Shown here piece after piece: positions 53,593 through 64,000 of a stretch of DNA of 64,000 nt. Made by a program: the position numbers and the translations under genes. The stretch is from assembly GCA_036941025.1 (NCBI GenBank), contig JAYMNP010000001.1, positions 496,001 to 560,000 of the forward strand, given 5' to 3'. Numbering within the stretch: position 1 is the first letter of the stretch; every line of letters begins with the position of its first letter. The notes beneath the pieces are model-generated. The model saw nothing but the letters and a program-made list of their open reading frames with translations. It did no database searches and was not told the DNA's origin. The DNA comes from Lachnospiraceae bacterium JLR.KK002. GTDB lineage: Bacteria; Bacillota; Clostridia; Lachnospirales; Lachnospiraceae.

Positions 53593-54352
53593 TTTCATTC
53601 AGCTCCTTCCATATTTTATTAAAATAATCTTTAAATTCCGGAGAGTTTCTCCGCTCCAGTGCGCTGATGTTGCCCGGAAAATCAATATCTACCACAGTCT
53701 GAATGGTGGCAGGACGTTTGCTCAATACCAGCACCTGGCTGCCCAGGCTGACGGCTTCTGACAAATCATGAGTCACTAAAATTGCAGTTTTCCCTTCTTT
53801 TTTGATAATCGCTCCGATATCATCTCCTACCGTAAGACGTGTCTGATAATCCAGTGCGGAAAAAGGTTCATCCAGCAGCAGGATTTCCGGCTTCAGTACC
53901 AGGGTGCGAATCAGTGCCGCCCGCTGGCGCATTCCGCCGGAGAGCTGAGAAGGCCTGGCATCTTTGAATTTGTACAGACCGTAGGTTTTCAGCATATCCA
54001 GTGCCGTTTCTTTTGTTTCCGGCGTCAGTTTATTCTGGATTTCCAGTCCCAGCAGAACGTTTTTTTCAATGGTGCGCCATTCAAACAGGTGATCGTGCTG
54101 CAGCATGTAACCGATGGCATTGCAGCTTTTCTGGTTCAGCTTCTGCCCATAAAATAAGATGGAACCGTGTTCCGGTTCCAGAAGTCCTGACAGAAGGGAG
54201 AGGAGGGTGGATTTGCCGCACCCGCTGGGCCCCACAATGGCCAGAAAATCACCTTTATGAACCGTAAAATTTATATTGGATAAAGCAGGCGTTTCCCCCT
54301 GCATGGTATGATAGGAATAACCCACATGGCTGATTTCCATTAATTTTTCCAT
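53585..54352 (-). CDS. ABC ATPase, SsuB/TauB type
   Basis: A 255-residue ATPase. Walker A is GPSGCGKSTLLS, signature LSGGMRQRAALIRTL, Walker B ILLLDEPFSALDYQ, switch LVTHDLSEA. AAGGAG lies 6 bases before the ATG at 54352; the frame is open further upstream but without a site. Partner of the downstream permease. No substrate-binding lipoprotein gene is adjacent on either side. Confidence 0.88.
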   Translation of the reverse strand: MEKLMEISHVGYSYHTMQGETPALSNINFTVHKGDFLAIVGPSGCGKSTLLSLLSGLLEPEHGSILFYGQKLNQKSCNAIGYMLQHDHLFEWRTIEKNVLLGLEIQNKLTPETKETALDMLKTYGLYKFKDARPSQLSGGMRQRAALIRTLVLKPEILLLDEPFSALDYQTRLTVGDDIGAIIKKEGKTAILVTHDLSEAVSLGSQVLVLSKRPATIQTVVDIDFPGNISALERRNSPEFKDYFNKIWKELNENE

Positions 54353-54438
54353 AAAGTTCTCCTTATTGTTACTTATTGATATAGTATGACCGGGGAGGGG
54401 AAAGGGTGCTTTCTGAGGGAGGAAAGTGCGGCATAAAA

Positions 54439-54475
54439 CATTACTGTTCACACCCGTAGGGTGTGAACAGTAATG
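54439..54475. repeat. Perfect 37-bp palindrome
   Basis: Arms of 17 bases (54439-54455 and 54459-54475, CATTACTGTTCACACCC and its complement) around GTA. It lies between the divergent ATPase and response-regulator genes. It could be an operator, a terminator hairpin or a dispersed repeat; no second copy is in the window. Confidence 0.6.
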
Positions 54476-54592
54476 GTCAGATTTTTATTGTCACAGGCAG
54501 CAATTGCCGATATAATAAAAGCAGGAAACCACATGTCAGTACGAACAGGTTCCGTACCCATTCGGAATCATGAGCACAGGAAAGGAATCCCC

Positions 54593-55292
54593 ATGACATA
54601 CCAGTGTTTAATCATAGACGATGAAAAATTACTTGCAGACAGTACAGCAGAATACTTTAATTTATTTGGAGTAAAAACAGCGGCCGTATACAGTGAGGAA
54701 GAAAGCCGCTGTTTTTTTTGAGGAAAATACCGCAGAGCTTCTGCTTTTGGATATCAATCTGGGAGACGGAAGTGGATTTGCACTGTGCAGGGAACTGCGG
54801 GAACAGACAGATATACCAATTCTTTTTATTTCTGCCAGGACCAGCGATGACGATAAAATTGCCACGTTAAATATCGGCGGCGACGACTATATCCAGAAGC
54901 CCTGTTCCCTGAGGGTTCTGCTGGCCAGAGTTCAGGCGGTCCTGAGACGTTATGGAAAAGGGAAAGAAGAAAATTATCAGGACGACAGGCTGAACATTGA
55001 TGTTCCGGGTCAGACCCTGACGGTGGATGGCAGGAAAGTGAAATTAACCATGATGGAATTCCGGCTGTTGGCCTATCTGGTTCAGAACCGTGATAAAGTA
55101 GTGTCCAAACAGGAACTGTTTGAACATGTATGGGCGGATAAATTTACCGGGGACGGGACACTGAATGTCCATATCCGCAGAATACGCGAGGCCATCGAGG
55201 TAAATCCCAATCAGCCGGAGTATATTGTCACCTACTGGGGCAAAGGGTACAGATTTGAGGGAGGCGGAACTGAAAAAAGCAAAACTTGCTGA
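54593..55292 (+). pseudogene. OmpR-type response regulator, frameshifted
   Basis: The first frame gives MTYQCLIIDDEKLLADS and continues to a run of eight T at about 54712-54719, then stops. The second frame resumes with FEENTAELLLLDINLGDGSG (phosphoacceptor Asp) and runs through ISARTSDDD, YIQKPCSLRVL and a winged-helix domain to GKGYRFE. Seven T instead of eight restores one reading frame of about 230 residues. The gene is therefore broken, or phase-variable at the T run. GGAAAGGAA precedes the start. It leads into a truncated kinase. Confidence 0.85.
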
Positions 55293-55914
55293 AGCACAGG
55301 CAAATGCGGAGAAAAAGGAGTTGGTGGCCAGTCTGTCCCATGATATCAAAACCCCGGTGGCCAGTATAAAAGCTGCGTCCGAGGTAGGATTAGCCCTTGC
55401 GGAAAGTGAGAAGATACAGGAAAATTACAGGCAGATCATTCAAAAAGCCGACCAGATTAACAGTCTGGTCACCAATCTGTTTACTGCAACACTGGAAGAA
55501 CTGCAGGAGTTTACCGTAGCGCCGGGGGATATGGAAAGCAGGGAGCTTATAAGTCTTCTGGAAAATGTGGATTATCTTCACCGGGCCAAAATCCCGGCCA
55601 TACCGCCCTGTCTGATATGGGCGGACCGGCTCAGACTGCAGCAGGTCTTTGATAATATTTTTGCCAATTCCTATAAATATGCGGACACAGCCATTCAGGT
55701 ACGGGCAGAGAAACGGGGCAGCCGGCTGGTAATTGAGATAGAAGACAGCGGCGGAGGGCTGCCGGAGGAAGAAATTCTTTTTATCAAAGAGAAATTTCGC
55801 CGGGGAACCAATGCAAAAGCGGTGGAAGGAGCGGGACTGGGCCTGTTTATTTCCAGTTATTTTATGGAAGCCATGAAAGGGGAGCTGGCAGTGGAAAACG
55901 GAAAAAAGGGATGA
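55225..55914 (+). pseudogene. Sensor histidine kinase, transmitter part only
   Basis: Overlaps the end of the response regulator in another frame. It begins at an ELKKAKLAEAQANAEKKE coiled linker and continues with the H box SLSHDIKTPVASIKAASE, N box DNIFANSYKYAD and G boxes IEDSGGGLP and EGAGLGLFISSYF. The N-terminal sensor and membrane segments are absent, and the regulator's own stop region is fused to the linker. A deletion has probably removed the middle. The stop at 55912-55914 comes close after the G2 box. Confidence 0.8.
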
Positions 55915-56038
55915 AAGTAAGAGTTGATGTTTCCCTGAGCGGTATGATTTAAGAAACCGTTAAGGATTTTCTAAAGACATTTAAGAACCGGGAAAATAAA
56001 ATAAAACGTGTAAAACATTTTATGGAAGGAGTTTCCCG

Positions 56039-56192
56039 ATGAAAAAAAAATTATTTACAAAACAGAAAATTATCTGTGGTTTTTGTTGTGTCGTCGGGGC
56101 TGGGGCTGGCCGGGTTTGCCTTTGGGATTGCCCGCCTGATGTCTCTGCGCATTAAAAAGATTGTGCCCAGGTCACTGCTGGTAAATGAATAA
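56039..56192 (+). pseudogene. Remnant of an ABC transporter permease
   Basis: A start with good ribosome site (GGAAGGAG) reads MKKKLFTKQKIIC and shifts frame. The second frame gives VVSSGLGLAGFAFGIARLM then RIKKIVPRSLLVNE and a stop. This looks like the two ends of a BceB/FtsX-type permease with the middle deleted, as expected downstream of such a two-component pair. Only about 50 codons remain. From 55915 to here no other gene is seen. Confidence 0.5.
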
Positions 56193-56234
56193 CTGATATA
56201 ATTATAAACAAATTATAAAATCGAAAAAATACTA

Positions 56235-56303
56235 TTGACAATAAAAAACGATAGTGCTATTTTAAGTACATGGATGTTAGCACTCCCACAAGCCGAGTGC
56301 TAA
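56235..56303 (+). promoter_or_regulatory. Heat-shock promoter with CIRCE operator
   Basis: TTGACA (56235-56240), 17 bases, TATTTT (56258-56263). The CIRCE element TTAGCACTC-N9-GAGTGCTAA is at 56277-56303, a perfect match to the HrcA operator. Confidence 0.95.
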
Positions 56304-56326
56304 CAAGAAGAGGCAGGAGGAGAGAA

Positions 56327-57367
56327 ATGCAGGAACTGGATGAAAGGAAAAGAAAAATTTTAAATGCAATCATCCGGAATTATCTGGATACCGGGGAACC
56401 GGTGGGTTCCAGAACCATTTCCAAATATTCGGATTTGAATCTGAGCTCCGCCACCATCCGCAATGAAATGTCGGATCTGGAAGAACTGGGGTACATTTTA
56501 CAGCCCCATACTTCCGCAGGAAGGATTCCTTCTGACCAGGGTTATCGCTTCTATGTAGATAATCTGATGAAGGAAAAAGACCAGGAAGTTACTGAGATGA
56601 AGGAGTTCATGATTGAGCATACGGAGCGGATGGAGCAGGTGCTGCAGCAGATGGCCAAAATGCTTGCGGCAAATACCAATTACACCGCCATGATTACTTC
56701 TCCTTCTTATCATAAGAATAAAGTAAAGTTCCTGCAGCTGTCTCAGGTAGATGAAGAACAGCTTCTGGCTGTGATAGTAATGGAAGGCAATCTGGTGAAG
56801 AATAAGATGATTTCCACAGGGGAAGCCTTAGATAATGAGACATTACTGAAGCTGAACATCCTGTTGAACACCAGTTTAAACGGATTGTCGGCAGAGGAAA
56901 TCAACCTTGGCACCATTGCAAAATTAAAAGAGCAGGCAGGTATTCACAGCAATATTGTCAGTGATGTGCTGGATGCGCTGGCAGGTGCCATCCAGGAAGA
57001 CGAAGAACTGGAAATCTATACCAGCGGAACCACGAATATTTTAAAATATCCCGAATTAAGTGATTCCGGGAAGGCCAGAGAGCTGCTGGATGCTTTTGAA
57101 GAGAAGAGACAGTTAATCAGCCTGGTAAACGAGAGCCTGTCCTCTCAGGAGGAAACGGGAATTCAGGTATATATCGGCGCCGAATCCCCCATTCAGAACA
57201 TGAAGGACTGCAGTGTGGTAACCGCCACCTACCAGTTAGGAGAGGGAATGACAGGTTCCATCGGAATTATCGGCCCAAAGCGTATGGACTATGAAAACGT
57301 TATGGACAATTTGAAAACATTAAAAAATCAGCTTGACACCGTGTTCCGAAAAAACAGGAAAACATAG
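56327..57367 (+). CDS. hrcA: Heat-inducible transcription repressor HrcA
   Basis: A 346-residue repressor that binds CIRCE and controls the dnaK operon. The N-terminal winged helix has LNAIIRNYLDTGEPVGSRTIS and SSATIRNEMSDLEELGY. Then come GRIPSDQGYRFYVDNLM and the C-terminal GSIGIIGPKRMDYENVM. ATG 56327 follows AGGAGGAG; upstream in-frame extension to 56270 would read through the CIRCE element. First gene of the operon and autoregulated. Confidence 0.96.
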   Translation: MQELDERKRKILNAIIRNYLDTGEPVGSRTISKYSDLNLSSATIRNEMSDLEELGYILQPHTSAGRIPSDQGYRFYVDNLMKEKDQEVTEMKEFMIEHTERMEQVLQQMAKMLAANTNYTAMITSPSYHKNKVKFLQLSQVDEEQLLAVIVMEGNLVKNKMISTGEALDNETLLKLNILLNTSLNGLSAEEINLGTIAKLKEQAGIHSNIVSDVLDALAGAIQEDEELEIYTSGTTNILKYPELSDSGKARELLDAFEEKRQLISLVNESLSSQEETGIQVYIGAESPIQNMKDCSVVTATYQLGEGMTGSIGIIGPKRMDYENVMDNLKTLKNQLDTVFRKNRKT

Positions 57368-57416
57368 ATACACATACCATATTGAAAAATTCTAAAACAT
57401 GGAAAGGTGAACAGAT

Positions 57417-60057
<2,641 letters not shown>

Positions 60058-60059
60058 TC

Positions 60060-61241
60060 ATGGCAGAGCAGAAAAGAGATTACTATGAAGTCCTTGGAGT
60101 AGACAAAAGTGCAGACGATGCCTCTATTAAGAAAGCGTACCGTCAGCTTGCCAAAAAGTATCACCCGGATATGAATCCGGGTGATGCTGAGGCAGAGAAA
60201 AAGTTTAAAGAGGCTTCCGAGGCTTATGCAGTCTTAAGTGATCCGGATAAAAAACGTCAGTATGATCAGTTCGGACACGCAGCTTTTGAGGGCGGCATGG
60301 GCGGCGGAGGCGGTTTTGATTTCTCCGGCATGGATATGGGAGATATTTTCGGCGATATTTTCGGCGATTTGTTCGGCGGAGGTTCCAGACGGCGTTCCGC
60401 CAGCAACGGCCCCATGAAAGGCGCCAATTTACGGGCGGCAGTACGGATTACTTTTGAGGAGGCGGCCTTTGGCTGCGAAAAGGAAATTGAGATTACCTTA
60501 AAAGACGAATGTACCACCTGCCATACCACGGGGGCAAAGCCGGGTACAAAACCGGAGACCTGCAGCAAGTGCGGCGGAAAAGGAAAAGTAGTCTATACCC
60601 AGCAGTCTTTCCTTGGCATGGTTCAGAATGTGCAGACCTGTCCGGATTGCCACGGAACCGGCAAAATTATCAAAGAAAAATGTCCGGACTGCCGGGGAAC
60701 CGGATATATTGCAAAGCGCAGGAAAATCAAAGTTTCCATTCCGGCAGGAATTGATAACGGCCAGAGTGTCCGGATTCGGGAAAAAGGAGAACCAGGCACC
60801 AACGGAGGGCCGAGAGGCGATTTGCTGGTAGAGGTAAATGTAAGCCGCCATCCTATTTTCCAGCGTCAGGATATGAATATTTATTCCACAGCACCCATTT
60901 CCTTTGCACAGGCGGCGCTGGGCGGCGAAGTGCGCATCAGCACCATAGACGGAGATATTCTTTATGATGTGAAACCGGGAACCCAGACGGATACCAGAAT
61001 CCGCCTGAAGGGAAAGGGTATTCCTTCCCTGCGGAACGCTTCTGTCCGGGGCGACCACTATGTAACTCTGGTGGTACAGGTGCCCACAGGCTTAAATGAA
61101 GAGGCAAAAGAGGCTTTGCGCAAATTTGACGAGGCCAGCGGCCAGTCTCTGAAAAAACAGGATGGCGCCGCTTCAACGGAAAAGCACGGAAAGAAGAAGG
61201 GGTTTATGGGTAAAATAAAAGAATCCCTGGAAGATATGTAA
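60060..61241 (+). CDS. dnaJ: Co-chaperone DnaJ (Hsp40)
   Basis: A 393-residue type I J protein. J domain residues 5-70 with the HPD in YHPDMNPG, then a Gly/Phe-rich stretch ([12 protein letters not shown]). Four zinc-finger CxxCxGxG-like repeats follow ([32 protein letters not shown]), and a C-terminal substrate domain. It starts two bases after the dnaK stop, using AAGGAAG within dnaK. Last gene of the operon. Confidence 0.97.
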   Translation: MAEQKRDYYEVLGVDKSADDASIKKAYRQLAKKYHPDMNPGDAEAEKKFKEASEAYAVLSDPDKKRQYDQFGHAAFEGGMGGGGGFDFSGMDMGDIFGDIFGDLFGGGSRRRSASNGPMKGANLRAAVRITFEEAAFGCEKEIEITLKDECTTCHTTGAKPGTKPETCSKCGGKGKVVYTQQSFLGMVQNVQTCPDCHGTGKIIKEKCPDCRGTGYIAKRRKIKVSIPAGIDNGQSVRIREKGEPGTNGGPRGDLLVEVNVSRHPIFQRQDMNIYSTAPISFAQAALGGEVRISTIDGDILYDVKPGTQTDTRIRLKGKGIPSLRNASVRGDHYVTLVVQVPTGLNEEAKEALRKFDEASGQSLKKQDGAASTEKHGKKKGFMGKIKESLEDM

Positions 61242-61271
61242 AATTGCATATATTTCTGCAGCAGTAAACCG

Positions 61272-61298
61272 GAGAGCAGCCATAACAGGTCTGCTCTC
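61272..61298 (+). terminator. Hairpin after dnaJ
   Basis: GAGAGCAG (61272-61279) and CTGCTCTC (61291-61298); the T run is weak. Confidence 0.5.
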
Positions 61299-61348
61299 TG
61301 ATTCGTTTATCTCATGGAAAATATGGTGTTACGCTAACAAAGTGTATG

Positions 61349-61792
61349 CTACTCCTGGCTGTAGGGACCGCAGATTCTGGAATCAGCGCAGTCGCACCGG
61401 CAGTCCCCGGCTTTCCTGTGAAAATCAGGAGAGCCTCCGGTCTGCCGGTAAATAAAATCATCCAGTTCTCCATGGTCAAAAAACAGGATTTCTTCCATTT
61501 TTTCCTGGTCACGTACCGGGAGAAACGTGGTGAGCTTTGTCCGGCGGTGCCCGCAGACAGGGCAGCGGTAGACGTGAAGGCCGCAGGCATAAACTCCGGC
61601 GGGTATCTGAGCCTTTTTCTCCACCGGAATCAGATGATTCCGGTAGTAGTCAGGATTATCATGAGAGGTGTAATGGTCTACGGTCATATCCGGCAGAGCA
61701 TAAAGCTGCCTGTGCAGCACGTCCATTTCGCTCTGGCAGAGATTGCACCAGTCATCGTGAAAGACAGAACGCATTTTCCGGAAAATACCCAT
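61349..61792 (-). CDS. Small cysteine-rich protein of unknown function
   Basis: A 147-residue soluble protein I do not recognise. Cys pairs CNLCQSEM (about residues 16-23) and CPVCGHRR (about 77-84) could form a zinc ribbon. The tail is rich in Cys (GDCRCDCADSRIC). No signal peptide. AGAGGTC precedes the ATG, directly after the upstream membrane-protein gene, so the two form an operon. Confidence 0.6.
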   Translation of the reverse strand: MGIFRKMRSVFHDDWCNLCQSEMDVLHRQLYALPDMTVDHYTSHDNPDYYRNHLIPVEKKAQIPAGVYACGLHVYRCPVCGHRRTKLTTFLPVRDQEKMEEILFFDHGELDDFIYRQTGGSPDFHRKAGDCRCDCADSRICGPYSQE

Positions 61793-61793
61793 A

Positions 61794-62381
61794 TCAGACA
61801 GACCTCTCTTTCGCTTCTTTCAGCACATTTGCCATCATATCGGCTTTTGAAATTCCGGTAAGAATGTACTCGCTGTCCATGCGCCAGCGTTTGTTGGAGG
61901 TAAAGGTGTTGACCCGGATTCGGATATTGTCTACCGTGAACAGGAAGCTGACCCGGCTGCTGCCCGTCATAAAACCGGCGCCGGATTTTCCGTCATCTGT
62001 CCGGATTTTATCAATCCGTCTGGCGGGAAGGACATAGTTCCGAAATGGATTCCAGAAAAAAATCAGGGCCAGCTTTCCGTGTTCAATATCCACGATTACC
62101 GTGCAGATATCGCTGTCAAAGGTATGATTGGGGCAGAAACCATTCTGCTCAAGTTCCTTTAACAGTTTCTTTCTTTTTCCTTTGAAAATCAGCTTTCCGC
62201 CGAAAATCCACCATAACAGGGACAGAACAGGCGGTACCATGAACAGGATGACCGCTCCGGTGCCTCCGTCGTGGAAAAAGGTATAGCCCAGCCAGAAACA
62301 GAGGGCTGTTATCAGGACAGGTACCAGTATGTAGGACAGAAGATAAGGTACGTTGATTTTCTTTACAGGTTCGTTGTTCAT
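61794..62381 (-). CDS. Two-span membrane protein of unknown function
   Basis: A 195-residue protein with two hydrophobic helices near residues 12-32 and 40-62, then a cytoplasmic beta-rich domain. It contains ILTGISKADMMANVLKEAKE at the end. No known motif. GGAGA lies about 9 bases before the ATG. Its leader region is the folded element at 62440-62663. Confidence 0.6.
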   Translation of the reverse strand: MNNEPVKKINVPYLLSYILVPVLITALCFWLGYTFFHDGGTGAVILFMVPPVLSLLWWIFGGKLIFKGKRKKLLKELEQNGFCPNHTFDSDICTVIVDIEHGKLALIFFWNPFRNYVLPARRIDKIRTDDGKSGAGFMTGSSRVSFLFTVDNIRIRVNTFTSNKRWRMDSEYILTGISKADMMANVLKEAKERSV

Positions 62382-62439
62382 AACTCATGTCTCCTTTTTG
62401 ATAATATTCAGATAATTGCGAAACTGTTCAATTACCAAA

Positions 62440-62663
62440 ATTTCATGTACAACTGCCATAGTTTCTCTTAAATATTTTCCTCATACAAAAGGCCGAAATG
62501 CCGGACGCACCGGACATTCCGGTAAGCCTCCGACTGCAGATAACCATGTTCAGCAAAGGATTCCATGGTTATCTGAGTCTTACCTCCATGGTGCTGAAAT
62601 GCATTTCTTACCTTTTGTATGAAAAAATATTTATATTAAAATCTTCTGGATTGTACATGAAAT
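62440..62663. other. Strongly folded 224-bp intergenic element
   Basis: Nested inverted repeats, all perfect: ATTTCATGTACAA (62440-62452) with 62651-62663; TAAATATTTT (62469-62478) with 62624-62633; TCATACAAAAGG (62481-62492) with 62611-62622; GAAATGC (62495-62501) with 62601-62607; CAGATAACCATG (62537-62548) with 62564-62575. A side hairpin ACCGGA-CAT-TCCGGT lies at 62509-62523. Pieces of each arm stay in order, so one long multi-helix RNA or cruciform is possible. It could be a structured RNA, a leader element or a MITE. No coding sequence is seen in the 310-bp gap. Confidence 0.65.
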
Positions 62664-62691
62664 TAATACAATTATTGAATTCCGCAATGTA

Positions 62692-63354
62692 TTACTCCCA
62701 TTCAGAAGTCTGTTTTTTCCCTCTGGTGAAAAATGCCGGGAATATTCCAAATTTGGAGCCCAGGGCATGGAACAGGGGGAAAAAGATAAGAACGGTCAGG
62801 ATTCGTGCCAGCATTACGACAGGCCCTGTGTAATCATCCTGGCTGACAGTTCCGCCGCTGCCCATCATGTCGATGTAAAAATCCCTGCGGCTCAAAGGTT
62901 CGCTGTGCTCAATCTGGCTGATGAAATTTTCACTGGAAGCCAGGTCTTCCCGTATGATTCTTCCCACGGGAAGGGTGGCTTCGCCGGAATAATAGTCTCC
63001 TTCTGTCCGAACATTTTCCATATTGATGGCAGCGGCCACCCGTTCGCCGGAGGGAAGGGTCAGGGCATAGAGATAATAATTGCCGTAATACCCGGCGCCC
63101 CGGTTGCGGTATTCGATGCCCGGAGACACCACCGTAAAGGTATCGTGGGTTTCCAGATCCTCAATGGACTGTGCACGGAAAATATCACTTCCCGCCATGC
63201 CGCCGATTTCTCCTTCCGGCACAGTATGTTCTTCCACATAATTTTCATAGTTCCGGGAGAGAAAACGTTCCGTAAGATTAGCAGGCAGAATACTGACAAA
63301 CAGAGCCAGAAGCAGGCACAGCCAGATGTCAAAGCGCAGATGATGATAGCGCAT
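62692..63354 (-). CDS. Membrane protein of unknown function
   Basis: A 220-residue protein. A hydrophobic segment at about residues 9-26 is followed by an extracytoplasmic domain and a second span near residues 182-200. I recognise no family. AGGTGA lies just before the ATG. It is upstream of the folded element on the same strand as the two genes that follow. Confidence 0.55.
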   Translation of the reverse strand: MRYHHLRFDIWLCLLLALFVSILPANLTERFLSRNYENYVEEHTVPEGEIGGMAGSDIFRAQSIEDLETHDTFTVVSPGIEYRNRGAGYYGNYYLYALTLPSGERVAAAINMENVRTEGDYYSGEATLPVGRIIREDLASSENFISQIEHSEPLSRRDFYIDMMGSGGTVSQDDYTGPVVMLARILTVLIFFPLFHALGSKFGIFPAFFTRGKKQTSEWE

Positions 63355-63394
63355 GTAAAATCACCTCCGCAACTATGATAGCATATTGCCCTGA

Positions 63395-64000
<606 letters not shown>

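Noticed and set aside
56270..56326. Longer HrcA start at 56270
   Set aside because: It would place the CIRCE operator inside the coding region; the ATG at 56327 has AGGAGGAG.

Overview
The window looks like a chromosomal segment of an anaerobic, spore-forming Clostridia species, most likely Lachnospiraceae. The pointers are spo0A without a phosphorelay, an hrcA-grpE-dnaK-dnaJ operon under a CIRCE element, a lactate-oxidation operon with EtfAB, ferredoxin-type sulfite reductases, DUF5688 and DUF6512 proteins, and strong AGGAGG ribosome sites with moderate GC. It is not phage or plasmid DNA. There is one complete insertion sequence (IS), a family of intergenic repeats, and several decayed genes.

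Layout. 1-2.8 kb: gltB (partial) and gltD, glutamate synthase. 2.8-4.8 kb (minus): a soluble CZB chemoreceptor co-transcribed with a PerR/Fur-type regulator. 4.8-7.3 kb: a DUF6512 membrane protein, an N-terminally short aldo/keto reductase and a GntR regulator. 7.4-11.6 kb (minus): membrane protein, cyclase-family hydrolase, four-carbon acid sugar kinase and beta-hydroxyacid dehydrogenase, under a promoter whose spacer is a perfect palindrome. 11.8-13.5 kb: a PAS-GGDEF-EAL protein, followed by a GH43 remnant. 14-25.9 kb: a sulfur/siroheme block made of a siroheme sulfite/nitrite reductase and a LysR regulator (minus), then (plus) a CoA-disulfide-reductase/rhodanese gene split by an IS, a small ferredoxin-fused sulfite reductase, a YeiH-type exporter, hemA and a three-domain hemC-cobA-hemD fusion. 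25.9-27.2 kb: HAD phosphatase and repeats.

27.2-34.7 kb: lactate operon of permease, FAD D-lactate dehydrogenase, etfB, etfA, acyl-CoA dehydrogenase and larA, with three operator-like palindromes at the promoter. 34.9-40.5 kb: amidase, orphan LytTR regulator, spo0A, glgA and a DUF5688 gene. 40.7-46.8 kb: oppBCDFA-type peptide transporter. 46.8-51.2 kb (minus): XRE-cupin regulator and potABCD. 51.4-52.7 kb: tRNA-Thr(CGT), Uma2-type nuclease and phosphopantetheinyl transferase. 52.8-54.4 kb (minus): SsuBC-like ABC pair without a binding protein. 54.6-56.2 kb: decayed two-component/ABC module. 56.3-61.2 kb: heat-shock operon. 61.3-63.4 kb (minus): three unrecognised genes, with a strongly folded ~224-bp element between two of them. 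63.5 kb to the end: trpS (partial).

How it fits together. Much of the window is electron-transfer and sulfur metabolism. HemA and HemC-CobA-HemD make the precorrin-2 needed for the siroheme of the two neighbouring reductases. The lactate operon couples lactate oxidation to EtfAB and perhaps to enoyl-CoA reduction. The most unusual points are the IS cleanly splitting the disulfide reductase, the triple heme fusion, the folded element at 62.4-62.7 kb, a composite intergenic repeat family, and a near-identical stem-loop in front of oppA and dnaK.
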